From the NCBI GenBank assembly GCA_045634005.1, contig JAZQZL010000023.1, positions 8,494-72,493 of the forward strand: a DNA stretch of 64,000 nt, written 5' to 3'. Both the position numbers and the translations under genes were made by a program. This DNA comes from Flemingiibacterium sp045634005. GTDB taxonomy: Bacteria; Bacillota; Clostridia; Oscillospirales; CAG-272. Below the pieces are notes generated by a model. That model was not told where the DNA came from. It was given only the letters and a program-made list of their open reading frames with translations, and searched no databases. Positions 15,630 to 23,471 of the stretch are shown in pieces (within the stretch, counting starts at the first letter, position 1; each line of letters begins with the position of its first letter).

Positions 15630-16601
15630 TCAGCCAAGATCCTGGAAAATCGGTTCCTCATACTCCTTTGGGGCTTCGTCCTTGTAATAAGGATCTATCA
15701 TAATTTCCTTTATCTTCGGGAATGCCGCGTAGCAGGACATAAACGCGCAGTCCGCAAAGAGAAGCACAAACGGGATTATAATGCCTATCGGCAGAACGAT
15801 CATCATAAGATAGTACGTGATGAATACCATAGCTGCGATGCCGAGTGTTGCCATGATGTTACGCTTGATACCGACGAGCGCGAAGATAAGCGCGTTTTTG
15901 AGTATCTTGAATATCGAAAGATCGAATGTGACCATAACGATATACATATAAAAGCGCATCCAGAACCAAAGAAGCGAGATGAGAAGTGCGGCGTAGAACA
16001 TAAAGTTCATCATAGGCGATATGCCTGTGTTAAAGTAGAAGAAGATCACGTCCCACACGCAAAGGAAGGATATGAGCGCATCGAGTATGCCGAGTATCAG
16101 GCCCTGACGCTTGTTGCGCTTGATCGCGTACCAGAAGTCCGACCACATAAATATCGGCTCGCCCTTTATCATATTTCGAAGAATGTACGTCGTTCCCGTG
16201 TTGACGTAGCCGAACGTGAACAGCGTGAGCGCGGACAGGCCGTAGAAGATATACGTAAGTGTCGTCGGGAAGCCGATTTCTGCCTGCGTGCCGTATATAC
16301 CCTGAAGCACTGCGGTGACGGGGTTAGCACCGTGAGTGAGAACACCGTACACAGGTGCGAAAAGTGTGTGTGCAGGCGCAAAGGATTGCTCGTCAAGATT
16401 TCCGCTCAGCGCAAGCATTAAGAAAAATATAGGGAAGTTTCCAAGCACGATAAACATATTCACGCTTATAAGGCGCGTGAACTTGCTACCAAAATGCTTA
16501 AAGAAATTTTTTAGGTTTTTCGGGCCATCGGGCTCTTTTTTAACGCCCTTGCCGTCCTTTGCGAGATTAAAAAGCTTAAACTCTTTTCCGAAGATCTTCA
16601 A
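15630..16601 (-). CDS. DUF624 (YesL-like) multi-pass membrane protein
   Basis: This 323-residue membrane protein has six or seven hydrophobic segments, including VNMFIVLGNFPIFFLMLAL, the TGTTYILRNMIKGEP loop and a WSDFWYAIKRNKRQGLILG segment. These resemble the YesL/DUF624 family, often found with carbohydrate utilisation genes but of unknown role. The only start that covers the conserved N-terminus is a TTG at 16601, with AAAGGA 11 bases upstream. No carbohydrate transporter is adjacent here. It lies next to a SpoIIM-like gene on the same strand, but the sequence does not show whether they share a transcript. Confidence 0.75.
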   Translation of the reverse strand: MKIFGKEFKLFNLAKDGKGVKKEPDGPKNLKNFFKHFGSKFTRLISVNMFIVLGNFPIFFLMLALSGNLDEQSFAPAHTLFAPVYGVLTHGANPVTAVLQGIYGTQAEIGFPTTLTYIFYGLSALTLFTFGYVNTGTTYILRNMIKGEPIFMWSDFWYAIKRNKRQGLILGILDALISFLCVWDVIFFYFNTGISPMMNFMFYAALLISLLWFWMRFYMYIVMVTFDLSIFKILKNALIFALVGIKRNIMATLGIAAMVFITYYLMMIVLPIGIIIPFVLLFADCAFMSCYAAFPKIKEIMIDPYYKDEAPKEYEEPIFQDLG

Positions 16602-16628
16602 GACTTTAAATTTCCTTTCTTTTTGTGT

Positions 16629-17225
16629 CTATATGTATACGTGTATCAAAAACAGCATAAAAATTACGTCAAGGCTTGCGAGTGCGCATATTCGAAGAAA
16701 CGTCAGCACGTATCCCCGGGTGAGCGGACTTTTCAGGCGTACGCTCCCTGTTGGATAGTAGAAGAGTACCGCATCTGCCGCCAGAAGAGAGAGCAACATC
16801 GAAAGCGCAAATGCCGCGGCGAGATAAACGATAGCATCGAGCAGAAGTCCCGCCTTCGATGAAAATTGCAGCAGTGTCATCGCAAAGCCGAACAGCACAC
16901 CGCGGTAGAGCAGGGAAAGACCTGCGACTATCGGCGAAAAAAGCGTAAATCCTGACACGAACACTATGATAAACAGCCACAGCTCGTGGAAAATACAGTC
17001 GAGCGCGACGCGTACCACGTCAAGCGGTGTGTCGCACTTATAAAACAGCGCCAAAAAATACCGTTCGATCAGATTGTCGTAAAGCTCCGACTCGCCCATA
17101 CCGAGTATTCGGTACACGGCACAGCCGAGAAAAGCGCCGAATATAAACAGCGACGAAGCGGCAAGCAACACCGTTTTTTTATCAAGCCTGTCGTTTGCTT
17201 GTCCGCGCAGGATGTAGTTGTCCAT
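16629..17225 (-). CDS. spoIIM: Stage II sporulation protein M-like membrane protein
   Basis: This 198-residue integral membrane protein matches SpoIIM, part of the SpoIIDMP complex that remodels peptidoglycan during engulfment. Five transmembrane segments are visible. Conserved features are the N-terminal NYILRG start, the GAFLGCAVYR segment, the FVSGFTLFSPIVAGLSLLYRGVLFGFAM region and the C-terminal LRSP-like loop. The ATG at 17225 follows a GGTGAATTTT leader very like that of yunB, and a SigE-like promoter is immediately upstream. No spoIID or spoIIP gene is near. Confidence 0.82.
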   Translation of the reverse strand: MDNYILRGQANDRLDKKTVLLAASSLFIFGAFLGCAVYRILGMGESELYDNLIERYFLALFYKCDTPLDVVRVALDCIFHELWLFIIVFVSGFTLFSPIVAGLSLLYRGVLFGFAMTLLQFSSKAGLLLDAIVYLAAAFALSMLLSLLAADAVLFYYPTGSVRLKSPLTRGYVLTFLRICALASLDVIFMLFLIHVYI

Positions 17226-17253
17226 AAAATTCACCGTCCATTGTTTTTGTTAC

Positions 17254-17282
17254 ATTCTATGCGGTGAACTATTTGGCTATGA
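17254..17282 (-). promoter_or_regulatory. SigE-like sporulation promoter of spoIIM
   Basis: On the minus strand, TCATAGC (17276-17282) and CATAGAAT (17254-17261) are 14 bases apart. The -10 fits SigE well, the -35 moderately. Confidence 0.5.
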
Positions 17283-17283
17283 C

Positions 17284-18105
17284 TTATTTTGAAAGCTCGC
17301 GGGCCATTTCTTCGGCGCGGAGCGTGCATGCACGCATCGCGCGGTCGATTATACCGTCGACATTCTCCTCGTAAAGCACGTTCATCGCGCGCTCGGTAGT
17401 GCCGTTCGGCGACGTTACGGCGCGGATAAGCTCTGCGGCGGATTTGTCGCTCGCGAGAAGCATTTCAGCCGAGCCGATGACGGTGCGGCAGACTACCTCG
17501 GTGAGCGTTTTTTCGTCAAGCTCGAGGCCCTGTGCCTTTGCGCTTTTAACTACGCAGTCAATGAAATAGTAGAAGTACGCAGGCGAGGATCCGTTTGCAC
17601 AGATGACGGTATTCATCTGCGCTTCGTCGATTACGACGGTCATTCCAGCCGCATCGAAGATAGAGCGAACGAGCGCAAAATCCTCATCGGAGACGAGCGC
17701 GTTTCTCGTCAGCGCGGAAACACCCTTGCCAACCTGAAGTGGCGTGTTGGGCATTACGCGAATGACCGCGCACTCACGTCCCAGCATCGCCGAAACGGTG
17801 TCCGTAGAGATACCTGCTGCGATAGTGATGAAGGTTTTTTTGCTTGTGTCTACGTCGCTGCCACCTATCTCGCCGAGCACCTCGGAAAAGTTCTGGGGCT
17901 TGACGGAGAGGAGTATAAGCTCGCTCGCATTTGCGGCGTCGGCAAGCGTTTTCGCGACGTTCACGCCGCGCTCTGCGAATGCAGCCGCCTTTTCGGGAAG
18001 CTTATCGTAAACGGTGACGAGCGAGGCATCTGTGCCCGAGGCGAGCATACCGCCGATAATAGCGGTCGCCATATTGCCCGTACCGATAAAGGTAATAGTT
18101 TTCAT
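17284..18105 (-). CDS. proC: Pyrroline-5-carboxylate reductase
   Basis: This 273-residue enzyme performs the last step of proline synthesis, reducing pyrroline-5-carboxylate with NAD(P)H. The Rossmann motif FIGTGNMATAIIGGML is at the N-terminus. Further signatures are LLSVKPQ, IRVMPNTPLQVGKGVSAL and the C-terminal AVTSPNGTTERAMNVL dimerisation region. The ATG at 18105 is preceded by AAGGAGAACC; a longer in-frame form lacks such a site. The gene is monocistronic in layout, convergent to nothing and followed by the spoIIM promoter. Confidence 0.96.
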   Translation of the reverse strand: MKTITFIGTGNMATAIIGGMLASGTDASLVTVYDKLPEKAAAFAERGVNVAKTLADAANASELILLSVKPQNFSEVLGEIGGSDVDTSKKTFITIAAGISTDTVSAMLGRECAVIRVMPNTPLQVGKGVSALTRNALVSDEDFALVRSIFDAAGMTVVIDEAQMNTVICANGSSPAYFYYFIDCVVKSAKAQGLELDEKTLTEVVCRTVIGSAEMLLASDKSAAELIRAVTSPNGTTERAMNVLYEENVDGIIDRAMRACTLRAEEMARELSK

Positions 18106-18245
18106 AATGGTTCTCCTTGAGGGATATTGAGTAACAAACATAGTATATTATAACACATAAGCGGTAAAGAAGCAATAAAAAACCAAAATAGTTTACAAAA
18201 ACCCAATAAATTGCTAAAAATCTCACAGATATTCGCATCCACCTC

Positions 18246-18274
18246 TTGAAAACGCGGGAAATCTGTAGTATAAT
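18246..18274 (+). promoter_or_regulatory. SigA-type promoter of the GNAT-aroK-pyrB operon
   Basis: TTGAAA (18246-18251) and TATAAT (18269-18274) are separated by 17 bases. They are 43 bases upstream of the GTG at 18318. Confidence 0.85.
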
Positions 18275-18317
18275 GTACTTTGAGAAATTGTGTAATGGCG
18301 GGGCAGGAGGCGAGAGC

Positions 18318-18896
18318 GTGCAAAAATCAAATGTTATAAGTATTTTCTCAAAAATTCCGACTCTCACGACTGCGCACCTCACGCTTCGCAAAATGAAGCC
18401 GTCCGACGCCAGAGACATGTACGAGTACGCGCGCCTTGAGAGCGTGACGGAATATCTTCTGTGGTATCCGCACAAATGCGTCGAGCAGACTATGGATTAT
18501 CTGCAGTACGTTCAGGCAAGCTACCGTGCAGGCGATTTTTACGATTGGGCAGTCGTTGACAGTGAAACAAAAAAGATGATAGGTACGTGCGGCTTTACGC
18601 GCCTTGATTTTACTCACAATTTAGCCGAGATAGGATACGTTTTGAACCCCGGATATTGGGGGCGAGGCATTGCGACCGAAGCGGTACGGCGCGTGATGGA
18701 TTTCGCGTTTATGGAGCTTAACGTGCACCGTGTTGAGGCGAAGTATATCATTGGGAACGACGCTTCGCGCAGGGTTATGGAAAAATGCGGTATGACCTTC
18801 GAGGGAGTACAGCGCGCATCGATGTATATAAAGGGGCAGTATAGGGACATCGGCATATGCTCGATACTCTCTGACGAATATATTGCAAAAAGGTAA
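18318..18896 (+). CDS. GNAT acetyltransferase (RimJ/RimL-like)
   Basis: This 192-residue N-acetyltransferase uses acetyl-CoA to acetylate an amine, possibly a ribosomal protein N-terminus or small molecule. Motif regions are LTLRKMKPSDARDMYEYA, IGTCGFTRLD, the acetyl-CoA loop NPGYWGRGIATEAVR and the C-terminal NDASRRVMEKCGMTFEG. A GTG start at 18318 is chosen because GCAGGAGGCG precedes it. The in-frame TTG at 18246 would overlap the -35 box of the promoter. It heads a compact operon with aroK and pyrB, 5 and 18 bases apart. Confidence 0.9.
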   Translation: MQKSNVISIFSKIPTLTTAHLTLRKMKPSDARDMYEYARLESVTEYLLWYPHKCVEQTMDYLQYVQASYRAGDFYDWAVVDSETKKMIGTCGFTRLDFTHNLAEIGYVLNPGYWGRGIATEAVRRVMDFAFMELNVHRVEAKYIIGNDASRRVMEKCGMTFEGVQRASMYIKGQYRDIGICSILSDEYIAKR

Positions 18897-18901
18897 CGGC
18901 T

Positions 18902-19414
18902 ATGGTAAAACTCAGGAATAATGTGCTCTCGCTTATAGGTATGACGGGCTGTGGCAAATCGAGCGTTGGGCGCATACTCGCAAAAAAGCTCGGCGCAAGG
19001 CTTATAGACCTTGATGACGAGATAGTAGCGCGGTACGGTGACATTAAGGCTATATTCGCCGAGCAGGGTGAGGAGGCCTTTCGCAAGATAGAGTGCGAGG
19101 TGCTGAAGGCGGTTATCGAAAACGGCAACGACGAGCTTATCATTCTCTCCTGCGGCGGCGGACTTCCGACCTATGAGCAGAGCAGATGGTTGCTTCGCGA
19201 GATGTCGACGGTCGTATGGCTTCGCAGAAGCGCCGAGGGCGTTGCGAAGGACGAGAACGTGCTCGCGCGTCCGCCGATAAACGGCGATATCGAAAACTAC
19301 AAGCGCCTTCTTGATAAGCGCTACCCGATCTACAAAAGTGCCGCTGACTACTCGTTCTACAATGCGTTTCCGCAGAGAACGGCGAAGGCGATAATTAAGA
19401 AAATGTTTGAATAA
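18902..19414 (+). CDS. aroK: Shikimate kinase
   Basis: This 170-residue cytoplasmic enzyme phosphorylates shikimate at the 3-hydroxyl in chorismate synthesis. The P-loop GMTGCGKSSVG (about 13-23), the shikimate-binding IDLDDEI and FRKIECEVL segments and the GGGLPTYEQ motif are present. The RPPI lid region follows. It is in the GNAT-aroK-pyrB operon rather than with other aro genes. Length is normal. Confidence in the family is high; the enzyme is expected to act on shikimate rather than other sugars because of the intact DD and GGG motifs. Confidence 0.93.
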   Translation: MVKLRNNVLSLIGMTGCGKSSVGRILAKKLGARLIDLDDEIVARYGDIKAIFAEQGEEAFRKIECEVLKAVIENGNDELIILSCGGGLPTYEQSRWLLREMSTVVWLRRSAEGVAKDENVLARPPINGDIENYKRLLDKRYPIYKSAADYSFYNAFPQRTAKAIIKKMFE

Positions 19415-19432
19415 AATAAAGGAGAAGCAAAA

Positions 19433-20500
19433 ATGAAGATCAGAAACCTCATTGATTTTAACGATATGACTCTTGAGGAGTGGGAGGAGCTCCGAAAGCT
19501 CGCATTCCGTATTAAGAAATCCCCCGCAGAGTACCGCGACGTTTGCAAGGGACGCATTATGGCGACTCTTTTCTACGAACCGTCCACGCGTACACAGATG
19601 TCCTTCCAGACCGCGATGATGCGTCTTGGCGGCAAGGTCATCGGCTTCTCCGATCCGAGCTCGAGCTCGGTTTCCAAGGGTGAAACGCTCCGTGACACCG
19701 TAAAGGTAGTAAGCGGCTACGCTGACATCGTCGTTATCCGTCACCCCGTAGAGGGTGCGGCATACGCGTCGGGACTTTACTCGCACGTACCCGTTATCAA
19801 CGCAGGCGACGGCGGTCATCTCCATCCGACGCAGACGCTTACTGACCTTATGACCATATCCGAGCTTAAGGGCAGAACGAGCGGACTTACCTTCGGCTTC
19901 TGCGGCGACCTTCTCAACGGCAGAACCGTACACTCGCTTCTTCGCGCTCTTATGCGCTTTGAAAACAACAAGTTCGTACTCATCTCAACACCCGAGCTTC
20001 AGCTTCCCGACTACGTTATCGACGAGCTTGTTGCAAACGGCTGTGAGATCAAGAAGGTGTCGACGCTTGAGGAGTGCATCGGCGAGCTTGACGTACTCTA
20101 TATGACCCGTATTCAGAAGGAGCGCTTCAAGTCGCCCGAGGAATACGCACGTCAGGCAGGCGTTTACCGCTTAACGAGCGACAAGATGCTGCTTGCGAAG
20201 GACGACCTAGCAGTGCTTCATCCGCTTCCCAAGGTTGACGAGATCGCGTTCGAGCTTGACGACGACCCGAGATGCGTATACTTCGAGCAGGCGGAGAACG
20301 GTATGTTCATTCGTATGGCGCTCGTTGCGCGCCTTATCGAGGCAGAGCGTACGGGCAGATGTCCCGCATATCCGCTTCCCGAACGCTCCGTGTGCAACAA
20401 TCCCCGTTGCATTACCAATCACGAAAAGTACCTTCCTGTCCTTACCAAAGAGGTTGACGGCGAAACTCGCTGCTGTTACTGTGATGCGAAGGTGAAATAA
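19433..20500 (+). CDS. pyrB: Aspartate carbamoyltransferase with PyrI-like zinc tail
   Basis: This 355-residue enzyme makes carbamoyl-aspartate in pyrimidine synthesis. Carbamoyl-phosphate binding is shown by YEPSTRTQMSF and SSVSKGETLRDT. The active site HPTQTLTDL and the HPLPKVDEIAFELD loop are present. After a normal ~306-residue catalytic chain comes a tail of about 45 residues holding CNNPRC and CCYC. This is the pattern of the zinc-binding domain of the regulatory chain PyrI, without its allosteric nucleotide domain. No pyrI gene is in the window. Start supported by AAAGGAGAAG. Confidence 0.93.
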   Translation: MKIRNLIDFNDMTLEEWEELRKLAFRIKKSPAEYRDVCKGRIMATLFYEPSTRTQMSFQTAMMRLGGKVIGFSDPSSSSVSKGETLRDTVKVVSGYADIVVIRHPVEGAAYASGLYSHVPVINAGDGGHLHPTQTLTDLMTISELKGRTSGLTFGFCGDLLNGRTVHSLLRALMRFENNKFVLISTPELQLPDYVIDELVANGCEIKKVSTLEECIGELDVLYMTRIQKERFKSPEEYARQAGVYRLTSDKMLLAKDDLAVLHPLPKVDEIAFELDDDPRCVYFEQAENGMFIRMALVARLIEAERTGRCPAYPLPERSVCNNPRCITNHEKYLPVLTKEVDGETRCCYCDAKVK

Positions 20501-20506
20501 TCGATT

Positions 20507-20537
20507 GGCGCTCTCGGCAGAGGGCGCTAACTTTTTT
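20507..20537 (+). terminator. Rho-independent terminator after pyrB
   Basis: A GGCGCTCT/AGAGGGCGC stem with a short loop is followed by CTTTTTTC, 7 bases after the pyrB stop. Confidence 0.85.
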
Positions 20538-20682
20538 CACGCGCTTTGCGCGTGGGGAAAACGTCCTCGCCGCGAGCGGCGCGCCCCCCAAAAAATTTTT
20601 AGTTTTTTTTCAAAAATCACGGAACAAAATCGCCGCGACTTTCGTCTATTAAAGTACAAAAGAGAAACAGTGGGGGACGCCT

Positions 20683-21957
20683 ATGAAATACAATCTTTTT
20701 ACACTCTTGCTGTGCTGTACGCTTCTGTACGGCTGTGCCGATACAAACGAAAACAATACGTCGCTCCAAGTGCCCGATATAGCCGACACTGTCGATACGG
20801 CTGACACGTCCGCGCAGTTTATTTTCAGTCGCACCTTCGGCGAGTACGACTATTATCTTCGTGAGGGCTATGGCGGCGAGGCGCGCATTATGCTCGACGA
20901 TAATATCGTATTCGAAGGCAGCGGCACGTTTATCGAGGTATGTGGCTTTCCCGTATATACCGAAGACTATCATAACGGCGCTCACACGGTATTCAACCGA
21001 GATTTCACCCCCATCGCCGACTCGCTCGTGACGTACGGCGAGATGCAAGACGGCAGTATCCTCGCACACCGCAGGGATAATGGGATAAACGAGCTTGTTC
21101 GCATAGACTCTGATGGCTCACTGCATCAGCTTGGTGAATTTGCAAACGTATATACCGTTATCTGCGAGGGCGACTTCGCGCTCGTAAGTACGTGCGTGCA
21201 AAACGAGAGCCTCTCGTCCGTGCCGTACTGCACGCTGACGGTCGTTGACAAAAGCGGTGACACGCTCGCATATCTTGACAAGATAGAACAAGGCGTGCGC
21301 TTTATGGAAATAGGCGGCGATATGCAAGGCGGAATGTGGAAATTTACCTTTTCACTCCCGATAGGTGACGGGATAATTTACAATTACTATTGGAATCAAA
21401 GGGCGCTAACGCATCGCCTTGAAATAGAGTACCCGATGTCGGATGCTTCTGCACCGATACCGAGAAAGGACGACGATACAGACTATGTCGCTATAACCGA
21501 AACATACTCGGGCGTTGACTGCCTGTTCCTTGACGGCGACAAATACAAATGCCGCCGCATCGTCCTTAGCGATAACGCAATTACCGAAAGCGTGTCCGAC
21601 GTCGAAGAGTGGAGTGGAGGAGCCCTCGAGGGATATAAGGTTCTTGCCTCTGCGGCTCACGCAGACCACGCTTGTTGGGTGCTTGACGAAAACGGCACCG
21701 TCGTGTTTGAGGGCTGCGGCATTGTTTCAGAGTTTGGCGGCTTTCCCGTATTCTCTCCGTGTGATGTACAGCTTCCCGAAACCTTTTTAACGCACGATTT
21801 CAAGGTGCTGTGCGATGGCGTTATCCATTTCGAGATACAAGAAAACGGCGATATTATCGCACGTAAGGCTGATAGACTCGTTCGTATCGGCAAAGACGAA
21901 ACCGTTGCCGATATGGGCGAATATGACGGCAGATTTGACCACGTAATATATTATTAA
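20683..21957 (+). CDS. Hypothetical lipoprotein (first of three in tandem)
   Basis: The family is not recognised. The 424-residue precursor has a signal peptide and lipobox ending at Cys18 (LLYGC), then a Thr/Asp-rich linker. Its long beta-rich body has repeated DG/NG turns, such as GEMQDGSILAHRRDNG and DENGTVVFEGCGIVSEFGGFPVF, which suggests a beta-propeller. Two further lipoproteins follow 22 and 16 bases apart, so the three form one operon. It is predicted to be anchored on the outer face of the membrane. A sensing or adhesion role is possible but not shown. Confidence 0.7.
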   Translation: MKYNLFTLLLCCTLLYGCADTNENNTSLQVPDIADTVDTADTSAQFIFSRTFGEYDYYLREGYGGEARIMLDDNIVFEGSGTFIEVCGFPVYTEDYHNGAHTVFNRDFTPIADSLVTYGEMQDGSILAHRRDNGINELVRIDSDGSLHQLGEFANVYTVICEGDFALVSTCVQNESLSSVPYCTLTVVDKSGDTLAYLDKIEQGVRFMEIGGDMQGGMWKFTFSLPIGDGIIYNYYWNQRALTHRLEIEYPMSDASAPIPRKDDDTDYVAITETYSGVDCLFLDGDKYKCRRIVLSDNAITESVSDVEEWSGGALEGYKVLASAAHADHACWVLDENGTVVFEGCGIVSEFGGFPVFSPCDVQLPETFLTHDFKVLCDGVIHFEIQENGDIIARKADRLVRIGKDETVADMGEYDGRFDHVIYY

Positions 21958-21979
21958 ATACAACAAGGAGGACGTATAA

Positions 21980-23455
21980 ATGAAAAAAATCCTACTCACT
22001 CTCGCACTTGCGACGCTCGTGCTTGTTGCCGCGTCGTGTAAAGACGAACCCGACTTCGTGGACGTTTACACACCGCAAAGCGGCATTATCGCAGGCGAAG
22101 TCATAGCCGAAACCGACACGTACACGCTCACGAAGGCGTCAAACGGCTACGCGGTGTATAAAACCGCCGACAAGTCGCTTATCGACGTGTACGAGGACTG
22201 TGAAAGGCTTGCCTACTTTGGCGCCGACGAGGATATTCGCAACAGCTACGTCCTCGTGAATATGACGGATAACACCGCACTTGTTAACAGATTCAAATTC
22301 GCACGCCTTAACGACGAGAACGAGCTCTATCTCGGCGATACGGCGTATTCGAACTACTCCTTCCACGGCGACTACGTTATCATCGACGGCATCGTATACG
22401 ACGGCAATTTGGAGCTTATCGGACTCGCGTACGGCGACGTTGCTTCCGTCGCACCGCTCTCAGAGGGCGGCACTATCACCTTCACGGGCAACATCGACGG
22501 CGTCACGCGCTCGTATTTCTATATGGAAAAGACGGAATCCATCGTGTATAAGGACTACTTTATCTCCGTTTACGGCGTGCCGAAGGACGTTGACTTTATC
22601 TTCAGGGACAATAATTATTATTTTAAGTCGGGCGAGAGCTATTACAAGCTTCCGTACGGCTCCGATACGCTCAACGTTATCTCCGCGCTCTGCGACAGGG
22701 ACGGAGTTCTGCGGCTCAATCACGCCATTTCCGATTTAATAAAGGAAATGGGCGAGGTGACTATCCTCTATTCCGATGACGGGCAGAATATGCGAACGCT
22801 TTTAGCCGAACCCATTCGTCTTGACGGTGCAGGCGCATACTTCTACGGCGAGGACGAGGCGACGTATCCGCCCGAGGCGGCATACTTCGGCGAATACGAC
22901 CGCTACCGTTCTGCGGTCAATCCGAACGCGAGCTGGCTCGTCGGCTCAAACAGCACGTTCATCGGTTTTCTTGGTGTGACGCAAGTAGTCGACACCGAGC
23001 GCACGCTGATGCACCATAACGGCATACTGTATAAGTACGGCGGCAACGGCGGCTTCGGTAAGATAGCCGAGTTTGACAAATACGCCACGCTCTATACGGG
23101 CGAGCTTATAGCAAAGCCCAAGGGCAAGGAGGAGTACGTCGTCTACGGCAAGTCGGGCGCGTCGATACCGATAGAATGTCAGAGGATACACGACCTTTTC
23201 ACCTTCGGCGCGGCGGTGAGCGTCGGCGACGAGATACGCTTCCTCGATGAGCACGGCAAGGTGCTCGCGGCGGTGCGCGGATACGACGAGGACCTCGTGC
23301 TTGATACAGAGAAAACGGGCATTGTAGACGATACCGAAGAATACCACCTTGTATTCACCGATCCCCTGCTTCGCAACAAAGAGGGCGTGCTTTTGATGTT
23401 CGATTTCTATTTCAATATAGCAACCGGTGAATACGGACTTTACGTTGGAAATTAA
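21980..23455 (+). CDS. Hypothetical lipoprotein (second of three in tandem)
   Basis: The family is not recognised. The 491-residue precursor has a clear signal peptide and lipobox at Cys20 (VAASC). The body is rich in short strands and Asp/Gly/Tyr turns and has no membrane segment after the signal. Segments such as SNGYAVYKTADKSLIDVYED resemble the first lipoprotein in style, so the two may be distant paralogues with a propeller-like fold; this is an impression, not an alignment. A strong AGGAGG site precedes the ATG. Confidence 0.7.
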   Translation: MKKILLTLALATLVLVAASCKDEPDFVDVYTPQSGIIAGEVIAETDTYTLTKASNGYAVYKTADKSLIDVYEDCERLAYFGADEDIRNSYVLVNMTDNTALVNRFKFARLNDENELYLGDTAYSNYSFHGDYVIIDGIVYDGNLELIGLAYGDVASVAPLSEGGTITFTGNIDGVTRSYFYMEKTESIVYKDYFISVYGVPKDVDFIFRDNNYYFKSGESYYKLPYGSDTLNVISALCDRDGVLRLNHAISDLIKEMGEVTILYSDDGQNMRTLLAEPIRLDGAGAYFYGEDEATYPPEAAYFGEYDRYRSAVNPNASWLVGSNSTFIGFLGVTQVVDTERTLMHHNGILYKYGGNGGFGKIAEFDKYATLYTGELIAKPKGKEEYVVYGKSGASIPIECQRIHDLFTFGAAVSVGDEIRFLDEHGKVLAAVRGYDEDLVLDTEKTGIVDDTEEYHLVFTDPLLRNKEGVLLMFDFYFNIATGEYGLYVGN

Positions 23456-23471
23456 CCCAAGGAGATACACT

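Noticed and set aside
18614..19933. 439-residue open frame on the minus strand opposite aroK and pyrB
   Set aside because: It runs antisense to two clear enzyme genes, has no ribosome site or recognisable domain, and reflects high GC at third codon positions.
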